DNA from: JACTMZ01 sp044359955
GTDB taxonomy: Bacteria; Verrucomicrobiota; Verrucomicrobiia; Chthoniobacterales; JACTMZ01
NCBI GenBank assembly: GCA_044359955.1
Contig: JBIKLF010000003.1
Coordinates: 1 to 64,000, forward strand
Length of the DNA: 64,000 nucleotides
Direction of reading: 5' to 3'
A model generated the notes under the pieces. That model searched no databases. It had not been told where the DNA came from and saw nothing but the letters and a program-made list of their open reading frames with translations. Positions 43,294 through 52,248 of this stretch are shown piece after piece (the first letter of the stretch is position 1; every line of letters begins with the position of its first letter). The position numbers and the translations under genes were made by a program.

Positions 43294-44778
43294 ATGGGAG
43301 TGAGGTCCGAGAGCAAAAGCAGCGCAGGATGGAAATTCGACAATTCGTATGCGCGGTTGCCCTCGGCGCTTTGGTCGGCCGTTGCCCCGGTGGCGGTGGC
43401 TAAGCCGGGGCTCGCGCTGCTCAATGAGGTCTTGGCGCGCGATCTCGGTCTGGATCCCGGAGCTTTGCAGGAGGTGGGGGCGGAAATTTTTTCCGGCAAC
43501 CGCGTGCCCGAGGGAGCGGAGCCTATCGCGCAGGCTTATGCGGGCCACCAGTTCGGGCATTTTACCAATTTGGGTGACGGACGTGCCATTTTGCTCGGTG
43601 AGCAGGTCACGCCGGGTGGCGCGCGGTTTGATGTGCAGCTGAAAGGGGCGGGGCGGACGCCGTATTCGCGGCGGGGTGACGGACGGGCCGCGCTCGGTCC
43701 GATGCTCCGCGAATACGTGATGAGTGAAGCGATGCATGCCTTGGGGATTCCGACCACGCGCAGTCTGGCCGTGGCGACCACGGGCGAAGAGGTTGCGCGG
43801 GAGGAGTTGCTGCCCGGGGCGGTTTTGACCCGGATTGCTTCGAGCCATATCCGCGTGGGAACGTTCGAATACGCCGCCGCTTTGGGCGATCGCGCGCTGC
43901 TCCAGGCGTTGGTTGATTACACCTTGAAGCGGCATTATGCGGACTCGCTGATCGCGGAGAACCGGGCATTGGCTCTGCTCGAAGGTGTGCTCGAGCGGCA
44001 GGCAAAACTGGTCGCGCAGTGGGCGGGTGTGGGTTTCGTGCATGGCGTGATGAACACGGACAACATGGCCTTGAGCGGAGAGACGATTGATTATGGTCCG
44101 TGTGCTTTTCTGGACGCCTATGATCCGGCAACGGTGTTCAGCTCGATCGACCGCGGTGGGCGTTATGCCTTCGGAAATCAGCCGAGTATGGCCCACTGGA
44201 ATCTCGCCCGATTGGCCGAGGCGCTGGTGCCGTTGCTGCACGAGGACCAGGCCAAGTCGGTCGGCATAGCCGAAGAAGCGCTGGACCGTTTTCCGGAACG
44301 CTTTGCCTATTTTTATGCGGGCGTGCTGCGGGGGAAGTTGGGCTTGGTGAGCGAGGAGGAGGGGGATTTGGACTTGGCGAAGGAGTTGCTGGCGTGGATG
44401 ACGCGGACCGGTGCGGATTTCACGAACACGTTTGCGGCGTTGACGCGCGGGGTTGAGGCGGGATGGTGGGATGAAGGCGCGGTCCCGGTCGGCGGGGAGT
44501 TCGGCGCGTGGCGGACGAAATGGAGGGCGCGTTTGGGGCGTCAGCAAGCGGAGAAGACGGAAGTCATGGCCCTGATGCGGTCAGCCAATCCGGTGGTTAT
44601 TCCGCGCAATCATCGTGTGGAGGAGGCTCTGGCTGCCGTGGTCGCAGGAGATTTTGCGGTCATGCAGCGGCTGCTCGATGTGCTGGCGCGGCCGTATGAG
44701 GAGACGGAGGAGAACAAGGCTTACCGCACGTCGCCAGAGCCAAGCACAGAGCCTTACCGGACGTTTTGTGGGACGTGA
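43294..44778 (+). CDS. selO: Protein adenylyltransferase SelO (YdiU family)
   Basis: A 494-residue pseudokinase that transfers AMP to Ser/Thr/Tyr of targets during oxidative stress. Signature text is AYAGHQFGHFTNLGDGRAILLGE, FDVQLKGAGRTPYSRRGDGRAALGPMLREY, the metal-site HGVMNTDNMALSGETIDYGP, and the C-terminal FCGT. The penultimate cysteine region is the position of selenocysteine in some eukaryotic forms; here it is Cys. It stands alone between tenA and tRNA-Ser(CGA). Confidence 0.95.
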   Translation: MGVRSESKSSAGWKFDNSYARLPSALWSAVAPVAVAKPGLALLNEVLARDLGLDPGALQEVGAEIFSGNRVPEGAEPIAQAYAGHQFGHFTNLGDGRAILLGEQVTPGGARFDVQLKGAGRTPYSRRGDGRAALGPMLREYVMSEAMHALGIPTTRSLAVATTGEEVAREELLPGAVLTRIASSHIRVGTFEYAAALGDRALLQALVDYTLKRHYADSLIAENRALALLEGVLERQAKLVAQWAGVGFVHGVMNTDNMALSGETIDYGPCAFLDAYDPATVFSSIDRGGRYAFGNQPSMAHWNLARLAEALVPLLHEDQAKSVGIAEEALDRFPERFAYFYAGVLRGKLGLVSEEEGDLDLAKELLAWMTRTGADFTNTFAALTRGVEAGWWDEGAVPVGGEFGAWRTKWRARLGRQQAEKTEVMALMRSANPVVIPRNHRVEEALAAVVAGDFAVMQRLLDVLARPYEETEENKAYRTSPEPSTEPYRTFCGT

Positions 44779-44787
44779 GAGGGAGAG

Positions 44788-44857
44788 GGCGGAGACGAGA
44801 TAAAAAAGGGCGGAGACGAAAAAGAAAGGGCGGAGACTTGAGTTTGAAACTTGAGTG
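44788..44857. repeat. Short tandem gggcggagac units and right copy of the selO-flanking repeat
   Basis: Three units starting gggcggagac are spaced 20 bp apart (44788, 44808, 44828). The last continues into the 30-bp repeat also found at 43215-43244. The units are purine-rich like the 7.6-kb tandem repeat. Confidence 0.7.
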
Positions 44858-44945
44858 GATGGGGGAGGCGGAGCGGGGCGAGGGATTTCAAATTTGAAAT
44901 TTGAGATTTCAGAGGGGATGGCGCGGGTGTAGGTTGGATTGATGA

Positions 44946-45037
44946 GGAAGGGTGGCTGAGTCCGGTTTAAGGCACTCGACTCGAAATCGAGCGTGGGGTT
45001 AAACCCACCGTGGGTTCGAATCCCACCCCTTCCGCCA
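44946..45037 (+). tRNA. tRNA-Ser(CGA)
   Basis: A 92-nt class II tRNA. The acceptor is GGAAGGG/CCCTTCC, the anticodon loop CTCGAAA gives CGA, a long variable arm is present, the T-arm is GTGGGTTCGAATCCCAC, and CCA is encoded at 45035-45037. Confidence 0.95.
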
Positions 45038-45245
45038 ATCCGCCGCAGGCGGCTTGAAACATCCCGGTGGGATGAAGAACGCAGTTCGAGCCGGAGACAG
45101 GTCGCCGGAGGCGACCAATCCCACCCCTTCCGCCAATCCGCCGCAGGCGGCTTGAAACATCCCGGTGGGATGAAGAACGCAGTTCGAGCCGGAGACAGGT
45201 CGCCGGAGGCGACCAATCCCACCCCTTCCGCCAATCCGCCGCGCT
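45019..45245 (+). repeat. tRNA-Ser(CGA) 3'-tail tandem array, 98-bp period
   Basis: The 19-nt T-loop-to-CCA end of tRNA-Ser(CGA) recurs at 45117 and 45215, exactly 98 bp apart. Each extra tail is preceded by the hairpin GGTCGCC-GGA-GGCGACC. Between tails there are two further hairpins (ccgccgcaggcgg and catcccggtgggatg). Two full units and a third tail are present. This is the same design as at tRNA-Gln (8233-8422), but with the serine tRNA's own tail. Confidence 0.92.
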
Positions 45246-45326
45246 GGCCGAGGCACGACATCACCCTTCACAAGTTGGCTGCGCTTTTCTTCCGGGGCTA
45301 CGAGCCCCAGGTCGATGCATGGGTGT

Positions 45327-46181
45327 TCAGGCGCGGCGGCCGAACCACCAGATCATCAGGCCTCCGCTGAGGAACATGAAGAGGCTGTAGACGACCGAGG
45401 GCATGGCGATGCTGGCGTTTTCGAGCAGGCCGAGAGTGATGGCGAGGGCGAGGGTGCCGTTCTGGATGCCGGTTTCGACCGCGATGGTGACTTTTTGTGC
45501 GCGGGGCAGTCCGGCGGCCCAGCCGGCGCCGAAGCCGAGGATCATGGCGGCAAGGTTGAGAGTGATGGCGGCGGGACCGGCGGTGGCGAATTGGTGGGCA
45601 AGGTCTTTTTCCCGCAGCACGGCTGCAGCAATGATGAGGGCGAGGAAGACGAGCGAAAAGATGGCGGCCGGACGTTCCAATCGCTGCGCGAGGAGAGGAA
45701 AGGCCGAGCGGACACCCATGCCGCAGACGATGGGCACGATGGTGACCAGCGTGAGCTGGCCGAGCGTTTTCCAGAAGGGCAATTGCACTGCGGCGCCGCT
45801 GCCGAGAAACCAGTCCATGGAAAAAGCGACAATCCACGGGATGGTAAAGACGCACACCATGCTCGAAATGGCGGTCAGGGTGACGGAGAGGGCGGTGTCA
45901 CCCTTGGCCAGGTGCGTGATGACGTTTGAAGTAGAGCCGCCCGGGCAGGCGGCGAGAATCATCAGCCCGACCGCCAGTTCACCGGGCAGACGGAAGGCGA
46001 GGGCCAGCACGAAGGCGATGAGCGGCAGCATGACAAGCTGGCAGGTCAGGCCGACGATTTTCGCTTTGGGAGAGAGAATAACGCGGCGGAAATCCGCCGG
46101 CACCAAACTCAGCCCCATGCCGAAGAGCACGGCAAAGAGGGCCAGAGGCAAAGCCAGTTGCTTCAGGAGGTCAGGCGGCAT
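45327..46181 (-). CDS. Bile acid:sodium symporter (BASS) family transporter
   Basis: A 284-residue protein with about nine or ten helices. It has the BASS text ILAACPGGSTSNVITHLAKGDTALS (sodium-site region) and ETGIQNGTLALAI on the second crossing helix. Bacterial members import organic anions such as pantoate, keto acids or bile-acid-like compounds with sodium. The substrate is unknown. It ends 82 bp from the tRNA-tail array. Confidence 0.88.
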   Translation of the reverse strand: MPPDLLKQLALPLALFAVLFGMGLSLVPADFRRVILSPKAKIVGLTCQLVMLPLIAFVLALAFRLPGELAVGLMILAACPGGSTSNVITHLAKGDTALSVTLTAISSMVCVFTIPWIVAFSMDWFLGSGAAVQLPFWKTLGQLTLVTIVPIVCGMGVRSAFPLLAQRLERPAAIFSLVFLALIIAAAVLREKDLAHQFATAGPAAITLNLAAMILGFGAGWAAGLPRAQKVTIAVETGIQNGTLALAITLGLLENASIAMPSVVYSLFMFLSGGLMIWWFGRRA

Positions 46182-46271
46182 CCGGTCAAGCTGCCGCAGA
46201 GGCTGCGGGGCGTCGATGCCGGAACGGGCCGCGGCTTCGGCGCGGTCAGGCGGAACGAACTTCGGCGGAGC

Positions 46272-46526
46272 TTAACAGTCCGCGCTTTCCAGCGCGGCAT
46301 CGACGTGATCGGCTGCGGCCTCCAACTGCTCCATCAGGTCGTGCAAGGCAGCCCAGGATTGGGCGATGTCCGGCCCCCATTCGCCCTCGAGGCCTTCGAG
46401 TTTGGCGTTGGGTGAGGGATGACAGGAGAGGTTTTCCTCGATCAAGCACGCAATGGTCCGCAAGGCGGGGCCATGGTAGGGGAGGTGCAGTTCGAGACGG
46501 TGCGAGACTTTCGTCGTCTTCGGCAT
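46272..46526 (-). CDS. Small acidic hypothetical protein
   Basis: An 84-residue acidic protein with no family I recognise. The first half reads like a short beta-hairpin (RLELHLPYHG). The second half (QSWAALHDLMEQLEAAADHVDAAL) should form one amphipathic helix. It follows the HAD gene by 54 bp on the same strand and precedes the BASS gene by about 90 bp. The start at 46526 (MPKTTKVSH) is preferred over upstream in-frame Met codons. It might be an adaptor, but nothing shows it. Confidence 0.5.
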   Translation of the reverse strand: MPKTTKVSHRLELHLPYHGPALRTIACLIEENLSCHPSPNAKLEGLEGEWGPDIAQSWAALHDLMEQLEAAADHVDAALESADC

Positions 46527-46580
46527 ATCGGGCAATGTTCCACCGAAAGCGCAACCGCGCAAGCCGGAGGACAAACTTTT

Positions 46581-47234
46581 TTAGCCTGGGGCCAGCGAGG
46601 CGAGGAGTTCGGGCGTGATTTCCGCCATGCTGGGCACGGCGGCATGGGCGGCGCGGAGAGCGTCGAGCGGGTTGGTCGTGGCCACGGCCACGACCGGCAT
46701 GCCGGCTTGTCGGGCGGCCTCGATGCCGACCAGCGCGTCCTCGATGACGACGCATTCGGCCGGGGCGAAGCCGAGTCTTTCCGCGGCGAGGAGAAAGATG
46801 GAGGGGTCCGGCTTGCCGTGCACGACTTCTTCGCCGGAAACGATCACGCGGAAAAAATCACGCAGGCCCATCAGGTCGAGGAGAAGATCCAAGTTGGCGC
46901 GTTCGGTTGACGAACCAATGGCGCAGGGGATGTCCCGGCCGCGCAGGGCCGCGAGGAGTTCGCGCACTCCGGGCAGTGGCTGCAGGCCCTTTTCGCGCAC
47001 CAGCGCGCGGTAGGCTTCTTCCTTCTCCTGTGCGAGTTCGGCAACTTCCTGCGGAACCACGGCCCAACCGAGGTCGGGGATGATCACGTTGTTCTTCTTG
47101 CCGAAGCCGCGTTTGAAATGGTCGGGCGGCAGGGGGAGTCCGCGGCGGCTGGCCAGGATTTCCCAACTGCGCTCGTGGTGGGCCGAGGAGTCAACGACGA
47201 CCCCGTCCCAGTCGAAGATGACCGCGCGGAGCAT
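46581..47234 (-). CDS. HAD-superfamily phosphatase/phosphomutase (subfamily IA)
   Basis: A 217-residue haloacid-dehalogenase fold protein. Motif I is FDWDGVVVDSS (nucleophile D and acid/base D), motif II is IGSSTE, motif III is the lysine in HGKPDP, and motif IV is CVVIEDALVG. The cap helix text and D-x-D-G-V-V-V-D fit beta-phosphoglucomutase-like or sugar-phosphate phosphatases. Its start overlaps the ilvD stop by one base (TGATG), so the two are coupled. The real substrate is unknown. Confidence 0.88.
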   Translation of the reverse strand: MLRAVIFDWDGVVVDSSAHHERSWEILASRRGLPLPPDHFKRGFGKKNNVIIPDLGWAVVPQEVAELAQEKEEAYRALVREKGLQPLPGVRELLAALRGRDIPCAIGSSTERANLDLLLDLMGLRDFFRVIVSGEEVVHGKPDPSIFLLAAERLGFAPAECVVIEDALVGIEAARQAGMPVVAVATTNPLDALRAAHAAVPSMAEITPELLASLAPG

Positions 47235-48943
47235 CAGAGCCCGGCGTCGGTTACGGCACCGGTGGAGGCGCTGGTGGCACTGGCCGCGAATTTGGCGAGC
47301 ACACCGCGGCGGTAGCGCGGGACGGGTTTCTTCCACTTGGCCTTGCGCCGCTTCATCTCGGCGGCCGGAATGTCGAGCGTGAGGCGGTGTTTGATCGCGT
47401 CGATCTCGATGGTGTCGCCATTTTTGACCAACGCAAGCGGCCCGCCATCGAAGGCTTCCGGAGTGATGTGGCCGACGACGAATCCGTGGGTGCCGCCGGA
47501 GAAACGTCCGTCGGTGACGAGGGCCACATCTTTACCCAGGCCTTTGCCCATCACGGCGGAAGTGGGGCCGAGCATTTCACGCATACCGGGCCCGCCTTTG
47601 GGTCCTTCGTAGCGGATGACAATGACGTCACCTTTTTTCACCGCGCCCTTGAGGATGTCCTCGAGGGCGGCTTCCTCCGAGTCAAAGACCCGTGCTGTGC
47701 CCCGGAATTTCTCGCCTTCTTTGCCGGAAATTTTGGCCACGGCCCCGCCGGGTGCGAGGTTGCCGTAGAGGATGACGAGGTGGCTGTCCTTCTTCACCGG
47801 ATCTTTGAGCGGTCGAATGACTTGCTGGCCTTTGGGGTAGGGTTTGAAAGGCGCGAGGTTCTGCTTGAGGGTTTTTCCGGTCACGGTGAGGCAATCGCCG
47901 TGGAGCAGGCCGGCCGAGAGGAGTTGCTTCATGAGCGGCACGATGCCGCCGATGGCGACAAGTTCGGACATGAGGTATTTGCCACTCGGCTTGAGGTCGG
48001 CCAGCACCGGGACGCGGCGGCCGATCTTGGTGAAGTCGTCGATGTGCAATTTCACGTTGGCCGCGTGGGCCATGGCGAGGAGGTGGAGCACGGCATTGGT
48101 CGAACCGCCCAGCGCGATGATCAGGGTGATGGCGTTTTCGAAAGATTCTCGGGTCAGGATGTCCGAGGGAACGATGCCGCGCTTGAGCAGGTTAACCACC
48201 GCGGCGCCGGCGTCGCGCGCATCGGCCTTTTTGTGGACGGAGACGGCGGCTTGCGCCGAGCTGTTGGGCAGGCTCATCCCCATGGCTTCGATCGCCGAGG
48301 CCATGGTGTTGGCGGTGTACATGCCGCCGCACGATCCGGCCCCGGGGATGGCGCAGGATTCGATTTTCTGCAGTTGCTGGTCGTCGATCGTGCCGGCCGC
48401 GCGCTGGCCGACCGCTTCGAAGACCGAAACGATGTCGAGGTTTTTGCCGTTGAGGCAGCCGGGGAGAATGGTGCCGCCGTAAACGAAGACCGCGGGGCGG
48501 TTGAGGCGCGAGATGGCCAGCATGCAACCTGGCATGTTTTTATCGCATCCGCCGATGGCGACAAAGCCGTCGAAGCCTTCGCAGCCGATGACCGTTTCGA
48601 TCGAGTCGGCGATCACTTCGCGCGAGACGAGCGAGTATTTCATCCCTTCGGTCCCCATCGAGATGCCGTCGGAGATAGTGATGGTGTTGAAGATGGTCGC
48701 TTTTCCGCCCGCCGCGTTGGCTCCGCCGGCGGCCTCGCGGGCGAGCACGTCGAGGTGCATGTTGCAGGGGGTGACCATGCTCCAAGTGGAAGCGACACCC
48801 ACCTGAGGCTTGGCGAAATCTTTTTCCTGGAAACCGACCGCGTAGAGCATGGCGCGGCTCGGAGCGCGCTCGGGTCCGTCCAGGACCTGCGAGGAATAAC
48901 GGCGAAGGGGTGCTTTTTTGGCGCGGGCGGATTTTTTGCTCAC
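47234..48943 (-). CDS. ilvD: Dihydroxy-acid dehydratase
   Basis: The third common step of valine, leucine and isoleucine synthesis: dehydrates 2,3-dihydroxy acids to 2-keto acids using an Fe-S cluster. The cluster cysteines are in TPCNMH, GGCDKNMPGC and GSCGGMYTANT. ALGGSTNAVLHLLA and the C-terminal TDGRFSGGTHG are also present. At 569 residues it is of normal length. The first 12 residues are Lys/Arg-rich. It is coupled to the HAD phosphatase. Confidence 0.95.
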   Translation of the reverse strand: MSKKSARAKKAPLRRYSSQVLDGPERAPSRAMLYAVGFQEKDFAKPQVGVASTWSMVTPCNMHLDVLAREAAGGANAAGGKATIFNTITISDGISMGTEGMKYSLVSREVIADSIETVIGCEGFDGFVAIGGCDKNMPGCMLAISRLNRPAVFVYGGTILPGCLNGKNLDIVSVFEAVGQRAAGTIDDQQLQKIESCAIPGAGSCGGMYTANTMASAIEAMGMSLPNSSAQAAVSVHKKADARDAGAAVVNLLKRGIVPSDILTRESFENAITLIIALGGSTNAVLHLLAMAHAANVKLHIDDFTKIGRRVPVLADLKPSGKYLMSELVAIGGIVPLMKQLLSAGLLHGDCLTVTGKTLKQNLAPFKPYPKGQQVIRPLKDPVKKDSHLVILYGNLAPGGAVAKISGKEGEKFRGTARVFDSEEAALEDILKGAVKKGDVIVIRYEGPKGGPGMREMLGPTSAVMGKGLGKDVALVTDGRFSGGTHGFVVGHITPEAFDGGPLALVKNGDTIEIDAIKHRLTLDIPAAEMKRRKAKWKKPVPRYRRGVLAKFAASATSASTGAVTDAGL

Positions 48944-48990
48944 GCGGAGGTTTTACACTGCACCGCGCTCCGCGTTAAGCAGAAACCGGA

Positions 48991-50946
48991 TCAGCGTGCA
49001 CCGGGCGACGAGCGGATCAACGCAATTTCCTCTTCGAGTTCGCTCCGCTGCTTCGCGGTCAGGCTTGGCGATTCCACGGCGAGCCCCAATTCGCGCAGGG
49101 CGGGGCGAGCCAATCCTTGTTTGGCGTAGGATTGCCCGAGGTAGAGCCGGTAAAAGCCGGCGTCCCCACCGCGCGCGGCGGTCAGAGCGACCAAGCGCTC
49201 GAGCAATTCCGCCTCGGTCTGGAAGGCGCGGGCCGCATTGGCGGCGCGGGCGGCGAGCCACAGTGTGCCGGTTTCTCCCGGCGCCAGGGTGACGGCTTTT
49301 TGCGCGGCGGCGTAGGCTTGATCGGTTAGTCCGGCATGCAGACACGCCTCGGTGCGGACTTCCCACGCGAGCGGAAGCGATGGGTCGAGGTCCACGGCCC
49401 GCGAGCTTTCCTCCAACGCGGCGCGCACCTCACCGAGCGAAACCAAGGTGCGGGCCCGCACCGCCGCCGCCGGTGCCGAGAGGTCCGAGTTCCGCACGGC
49501 CGCGGCGGACAACTCCCCCGACTCGGGGAGCGCATTGGCCGCCAGCGCGGCGAGGGCGGCATCGGCGAGGAAGGCCGAGCGGTTGGCCCCGCCCCACATG
49601 TCGCGCGCCATTTGTTGCGCGGGTTCGGTCGGGAATTCCTTGGTTTGCGCTGCGCGGAGAAAAAGCACGCCGGCCGCATCAACGGCGGTCAACCGCCAGT
49701 CGGGTGATTCACCGAGGTGGCGGGCAAGGGCTGCATAGTCGGATTTTTCGCCGAGGAGCCAGACCGCATCGAAGCGGGACTCCCTGTCGCGGGCCCGCCA
49801 GAGCGAGGGTTCGCGTCCGAGCGGTTGTCCGCCGCCGGCCTCAACCGCCGGGGGGAGCGGTCCGGCCAAGCGGGCCAAGGGCAAGCCACGCGGGTTGACA
49901 TAAATCAGGCCCCCGGCCGGCAAGGCATCGCGGGTCAGGGTCGGTTGAATCGCGGCCGGGGTCATGGCCAAAGCATACCAGCGCGGTGCGGCTTCCAGTG
50001 CGGGGGGCACGACGAGTCCGGCCGCAGCGAGGATCGCCGAGGCTTGCATCCACCAGCGGAAGGTGAAACCAATCTGCCGCCATTGGTCGACGGCGGCCGG
50101 CCAAGCGGGAATGAGCCAGAGGGCGAAGGGCCAGAGGAGGGCGGTTTGGCCAAAAGCCGCCGTGAGCAGTAACAAAGCAGGGGCCATGACGGTGCCGCGT
50201 GAGTCGAGGCGCCACGCGTTGGCCCCCGCGAGTGTGAGGATGCCGAGACCGGCCAGCAAGGCGAAGGCGGCGGCGGCGGAGAGGCCGCTTTGCGGCGACC
50301 AGAAGACGAAAATATTGGCCTCGGACCAGACGCCAAGTCCGCGCGGGGTGAATTGCGCTGCAGCGAGAACGAGGGCGGTCGCGGTCAGTGCCCAGCGACG
50401 AGGCAGTCGCGGCCAGGCATCGATGGTGAAGGCCGCGGCCAAGAGCAGTCCGCCGGGTGAGAGCCACACCGCAAGCCACACGGCAACGGGGAGGGTGAAG
50501 GCGACAAGGCGCGGCGACCAGTGGAAGGTCGCGGTGCGCCAGGCCGACATGAGGAGCACCGCGAGGCCGAAGCCGCTCCAACCGCTGGCCGGTCCCGAGA
50601 GGACCACGGCAAGCAGAGCGGGCACCAGCGGGCCGAGTCCCCGCCACGCCCGGAGAGGCAGCAGCCAAAACCAAGTCAGCACGGCCAACCAGGCGACGAG
50701 GACGTGGAGATTTTGCCAAGCGCGCGGACCGGCCAAGGCAAAGGCGGTCGTGCTGGGCGCGGCCGAGAGGGTGAGCGGATGCCAGAACGAGGGACCGGAC
50801 AGCAGCCAGAGTCCGGCTTCTTCCGCCACTCCGGCGCTGATCGCCTCGGGTCCACGCAGGGCAATCAGCGCGCCGAGGACAAACAAGGCGCAAACGGCGA
50901 GCGCGACAAGGCGGCGCCAGTTGCTGCGGTTCTCCTGCTCGGCCAT
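48991..50946 (-). CDS. Polytopic membrane protein with C-terminal TPR domain
   Basis: A 651-residue protein with about ten membrane helices in the first 345 residues, an extracytoplasmic segment (about 350-450), and a TPR-like helical domain at the C-terminus (about 480-640, for example ALEESSRAVDLDPSLPLAWEVRTEACLHAG). The layout resembles GT-C-type glycosyltransferase or O-antigen ligase-like proteins with TPR tails, but I see no catalytic Asp motif after helix 1. Function is unassigned. Start 50946 is chosen because upstream in-frame text is unlike coding sequence. Confidence 0.65.
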   Translation of the reverse strand: MAEQENRSNWRRLVALAVCALFVLGALIALRGPEAISAGVAEEAGLWLLSGPSFWHPLTLSAAPSTTAFALAGPRAWQNLHVLVAWLAVLTWFWLLPLRAWRGLGPLVPALLAVVLSGPASGWSGFGLAVLLMSAWRTATFHWSPRLVAFTLPVAVWLAVWLSPGGLLLAAAFTIDAWPRLPRRWALTATALVLAAAQFTPRGLGVWSEANIFVFWSPQSGLSAAAAFALLAGLGILTLAGANAWRLDSRGTVMAPALLLLTAAFGQTALLWPFALWLIPAWPAAVDQWRQIGFTFRWWMQASAILAAAGLVVPPALEAAPRWYALAMTPAAIQPTLTRDALPAGGLIYVNPRGLPLARLAGPLPPAVEAGGGQPLGREPSLWRARDRESRFDAVWLLGEKSDYAALARHLGESPDWRLTAVDAAGVLFLRAAQTKEFPTEPAQQMARDMWGGANRSAFLADAALAALAANALPESGELSAAAVRNSDLSAPAAAVRARTLVSLGEVRAALEESSRAVDLDPSLPLAWEVRTEACLHAGLTDQAYAAAQKAVTLAPGETGTLWLAARAANAARAFQTEAELLERLVALTAARGGDAGFYRLYLGQSYAKQGLARPALRELGLAVESPSLTAKQRSELEEEIALIRSSPGAR

Positions 50947-51055
50947 CGGGACTGGATCATTCGGACGGGGCGCGGGCTTGGCAAGGAGAAGCGGGTGGAG
51001 GTTGATCGGCCTTCGGTGCCTTGCATCACGCCGCGGGCGCGATAAGTTCTCGTCC

Positions 51056-51586
51056 ATGCACGTTTTTTCATTCACTTTTGTTCTCATGCTTTCCTTTCTC
51101 GGCCTGACCCGCGAGGCGGGCGCCCTGTCCGTCGGCGACGAGGCGCCGCGCGTCTCTTCGCGTGACCAGCATGGCGCGGAAGTTCAGCTGGCGGACGTCT
51201 ATAGCCGAGGCCCGACGCTCGTTTATTTTTATCCCAAAGCGGGAACGCCCGGTTGCACGGCGCAGGCCTGCTCGTTGCGTGATGCTTTTCCCGATTTCTC
51301 GGCGGACGGCATCCAAATTATCGGGGTGAGTGCGGATACGGTGGAGGCGCAGAAAAAATTCGCCGACGCGCAGCAGATCCCGTTCATTTTGTTGGCCGAC
51401 ACGGACCTGTCGGTGGCCAAGGCCTTCGGAGTGCCGACCATTCCCGTGTTGGGAGTGCCGAAGCGCCAGTCCTTTTTGGTCAAGGACGGCAAGATTGCGT
51501 GGATTGTGGAGAGTGCGAAGACCGGGGACCATGCCGCGGAAGTGCGGCAGGCGTTGCAGTCGCTTGGTTCCGGGGAAAAATCTTGA
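51056..51586 (+). CDS. Exported thioredoxin-dependent peroxiredoxin (BCP/PrxQ type)
   Basis: A 176-residue thioredoxin-fold peroxidase with signal peptide (residues 1-23, FSFTFVLMLSFLGLTREAGA). Peroxidatic Cys67 and resolving Cys72 sit in PGCTAQAC, the C-x4-C spacing of the atypical two-cysteine PrxQ class, and the proline-threonine motif is FYPKAGTPGC. Export is less common for BCP proteins and implies removal of periplasmic peroxides. It is divergent from the membrane-TPR gene with about 110 bp between them. Confidence 0.9.
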   Translation: MHVFSFTFVLMLSFLGLTREAGALSVGDEAPRVSSRDQHGAEVQLADVYSRGPTLVYFYPKAGTPGCTAQACSLRDAFPDFSADGIQIIGVSADTVEAQKKFADAQQIPFILLADTDLSVAKAFGVPTIPVLGVPKRQSFLVKDGKIAWIVESAKTGDHAAEVRQALQSLGSGEKS

Positions 51587-51627
51587 GCCTGCATCCGCGC
51601 GCGCTACAGTGTGCGTTCACCATGCGA

Positions 51628-51699
51628 GGGTTGGTAGCTCAATGGTAGAGCAGCGCCCTTTTAAGGCGTTGGTTGTGGGTTCGAGTCCCACCCGACCCA
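51628..51699 (+). tRNA. tRNA-Lys(TTT)
   Basis: A 72-nt cloverleaf: acceptor GGGTTGG/CCGACCC (one G-U), anticodon loop CTTTTAA gives TTT, T-arm GTGGGTTCGAGTCCCAC. Discriminator A; CCA is not encoded. Confidence 0.95.
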
Positions 51700-51765
51700 C
51701 TCGCTTTATGACGCGCTGAATAGTCTGCGGTGATCTCCGGGGCCCGCGGAGCTTCCGTTGATGTT

Positions 51766-52197
51766 TCAATTTTCGCGCACCCGGATGGCGAGGGCCGTGG
51801 CGGACTTGAAGGGGGCGGGGACGCCGATGGAGGTGCCGAGGCCGTAGCCGGCGGGAGGTCCGCCCCAGCCGTAGGCGATGCCGGTGCCGAGGGTGGGGGA
51901 AGCGGCCCATGGCTCGCCGAGAGAGAGGTTGAGGAGTCCGTTGGCGCCGAGTTGCGCGGCTTCGTTTTTCAGCCGCTCCAAGGCAAGATCCGTTGTGCCC
52001 TGCGAACTCCAACGGAAAGAACCGCGACTGTCGGCGTTGACCATGGCGATTTCCTCGTAATCGGAGGGCGGGTGAAGGTAGATGCGCACGGTGGAGGGAT
52101 CGACCGGTGGGCGGGGTGGTCCGACCATGACATGCGAGGAGTTGTAGTTCGCGCACCCGGCGCAAAGCATCGCGGCCAAGACAGAGCGCAGCCTCAT
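51766..52197 (-). CDS. Small lipoprotein, paralogue of the divergent neighbour
   Basis: A 143-residue protein with a lipoprotein signal ending LAAMLCAGC. The mature part shares with the divergent gene at 52249 the order VGPPRPPVDPSTVRIY, a short motif ending E-I-A, and LGANGLL. The last 40 residues are Gly-rich (GWGGPPAGYGLG). No catalytic residues are seen. It is likely held at the inner face of the outer membrane. The pair share a 51-bp intergenic region. Confidence 0.7.
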   Translation of the reverse strand: MRLRSVLAAMLCAGCANYNSSHVMVGPPRPPVDPSTVRIYLHPPSDYEEIAMVNADSRGSFRWSSQGTTDLALERLKNEAAQLGANGLLNLSLGEPWAASPTLGTGIAYGWGGPPAGYGLGTSIGVPAPFKSATALAIRVREN

Positions 52198-52248
52198 CCG
52201 GGCAGAGTGGCAGATTGACCCGGCGCCGTCATCTGTTAGCAGTGAACC

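Noticed and set aside
41103..43499. One 798-residue minus-strand protein covering GH1 and beyond
   Set aside because: Only the part from 42500 downward is a GH1 lipoprotein; the upstream portion is a shadow of tenA in another frame.
45019..45245. CRISPR array
   Set aside because: Only two full 98-bp units, no variable spacers, and no cas genes in the window; the repeated ends are the tRNA's own 3' tail.
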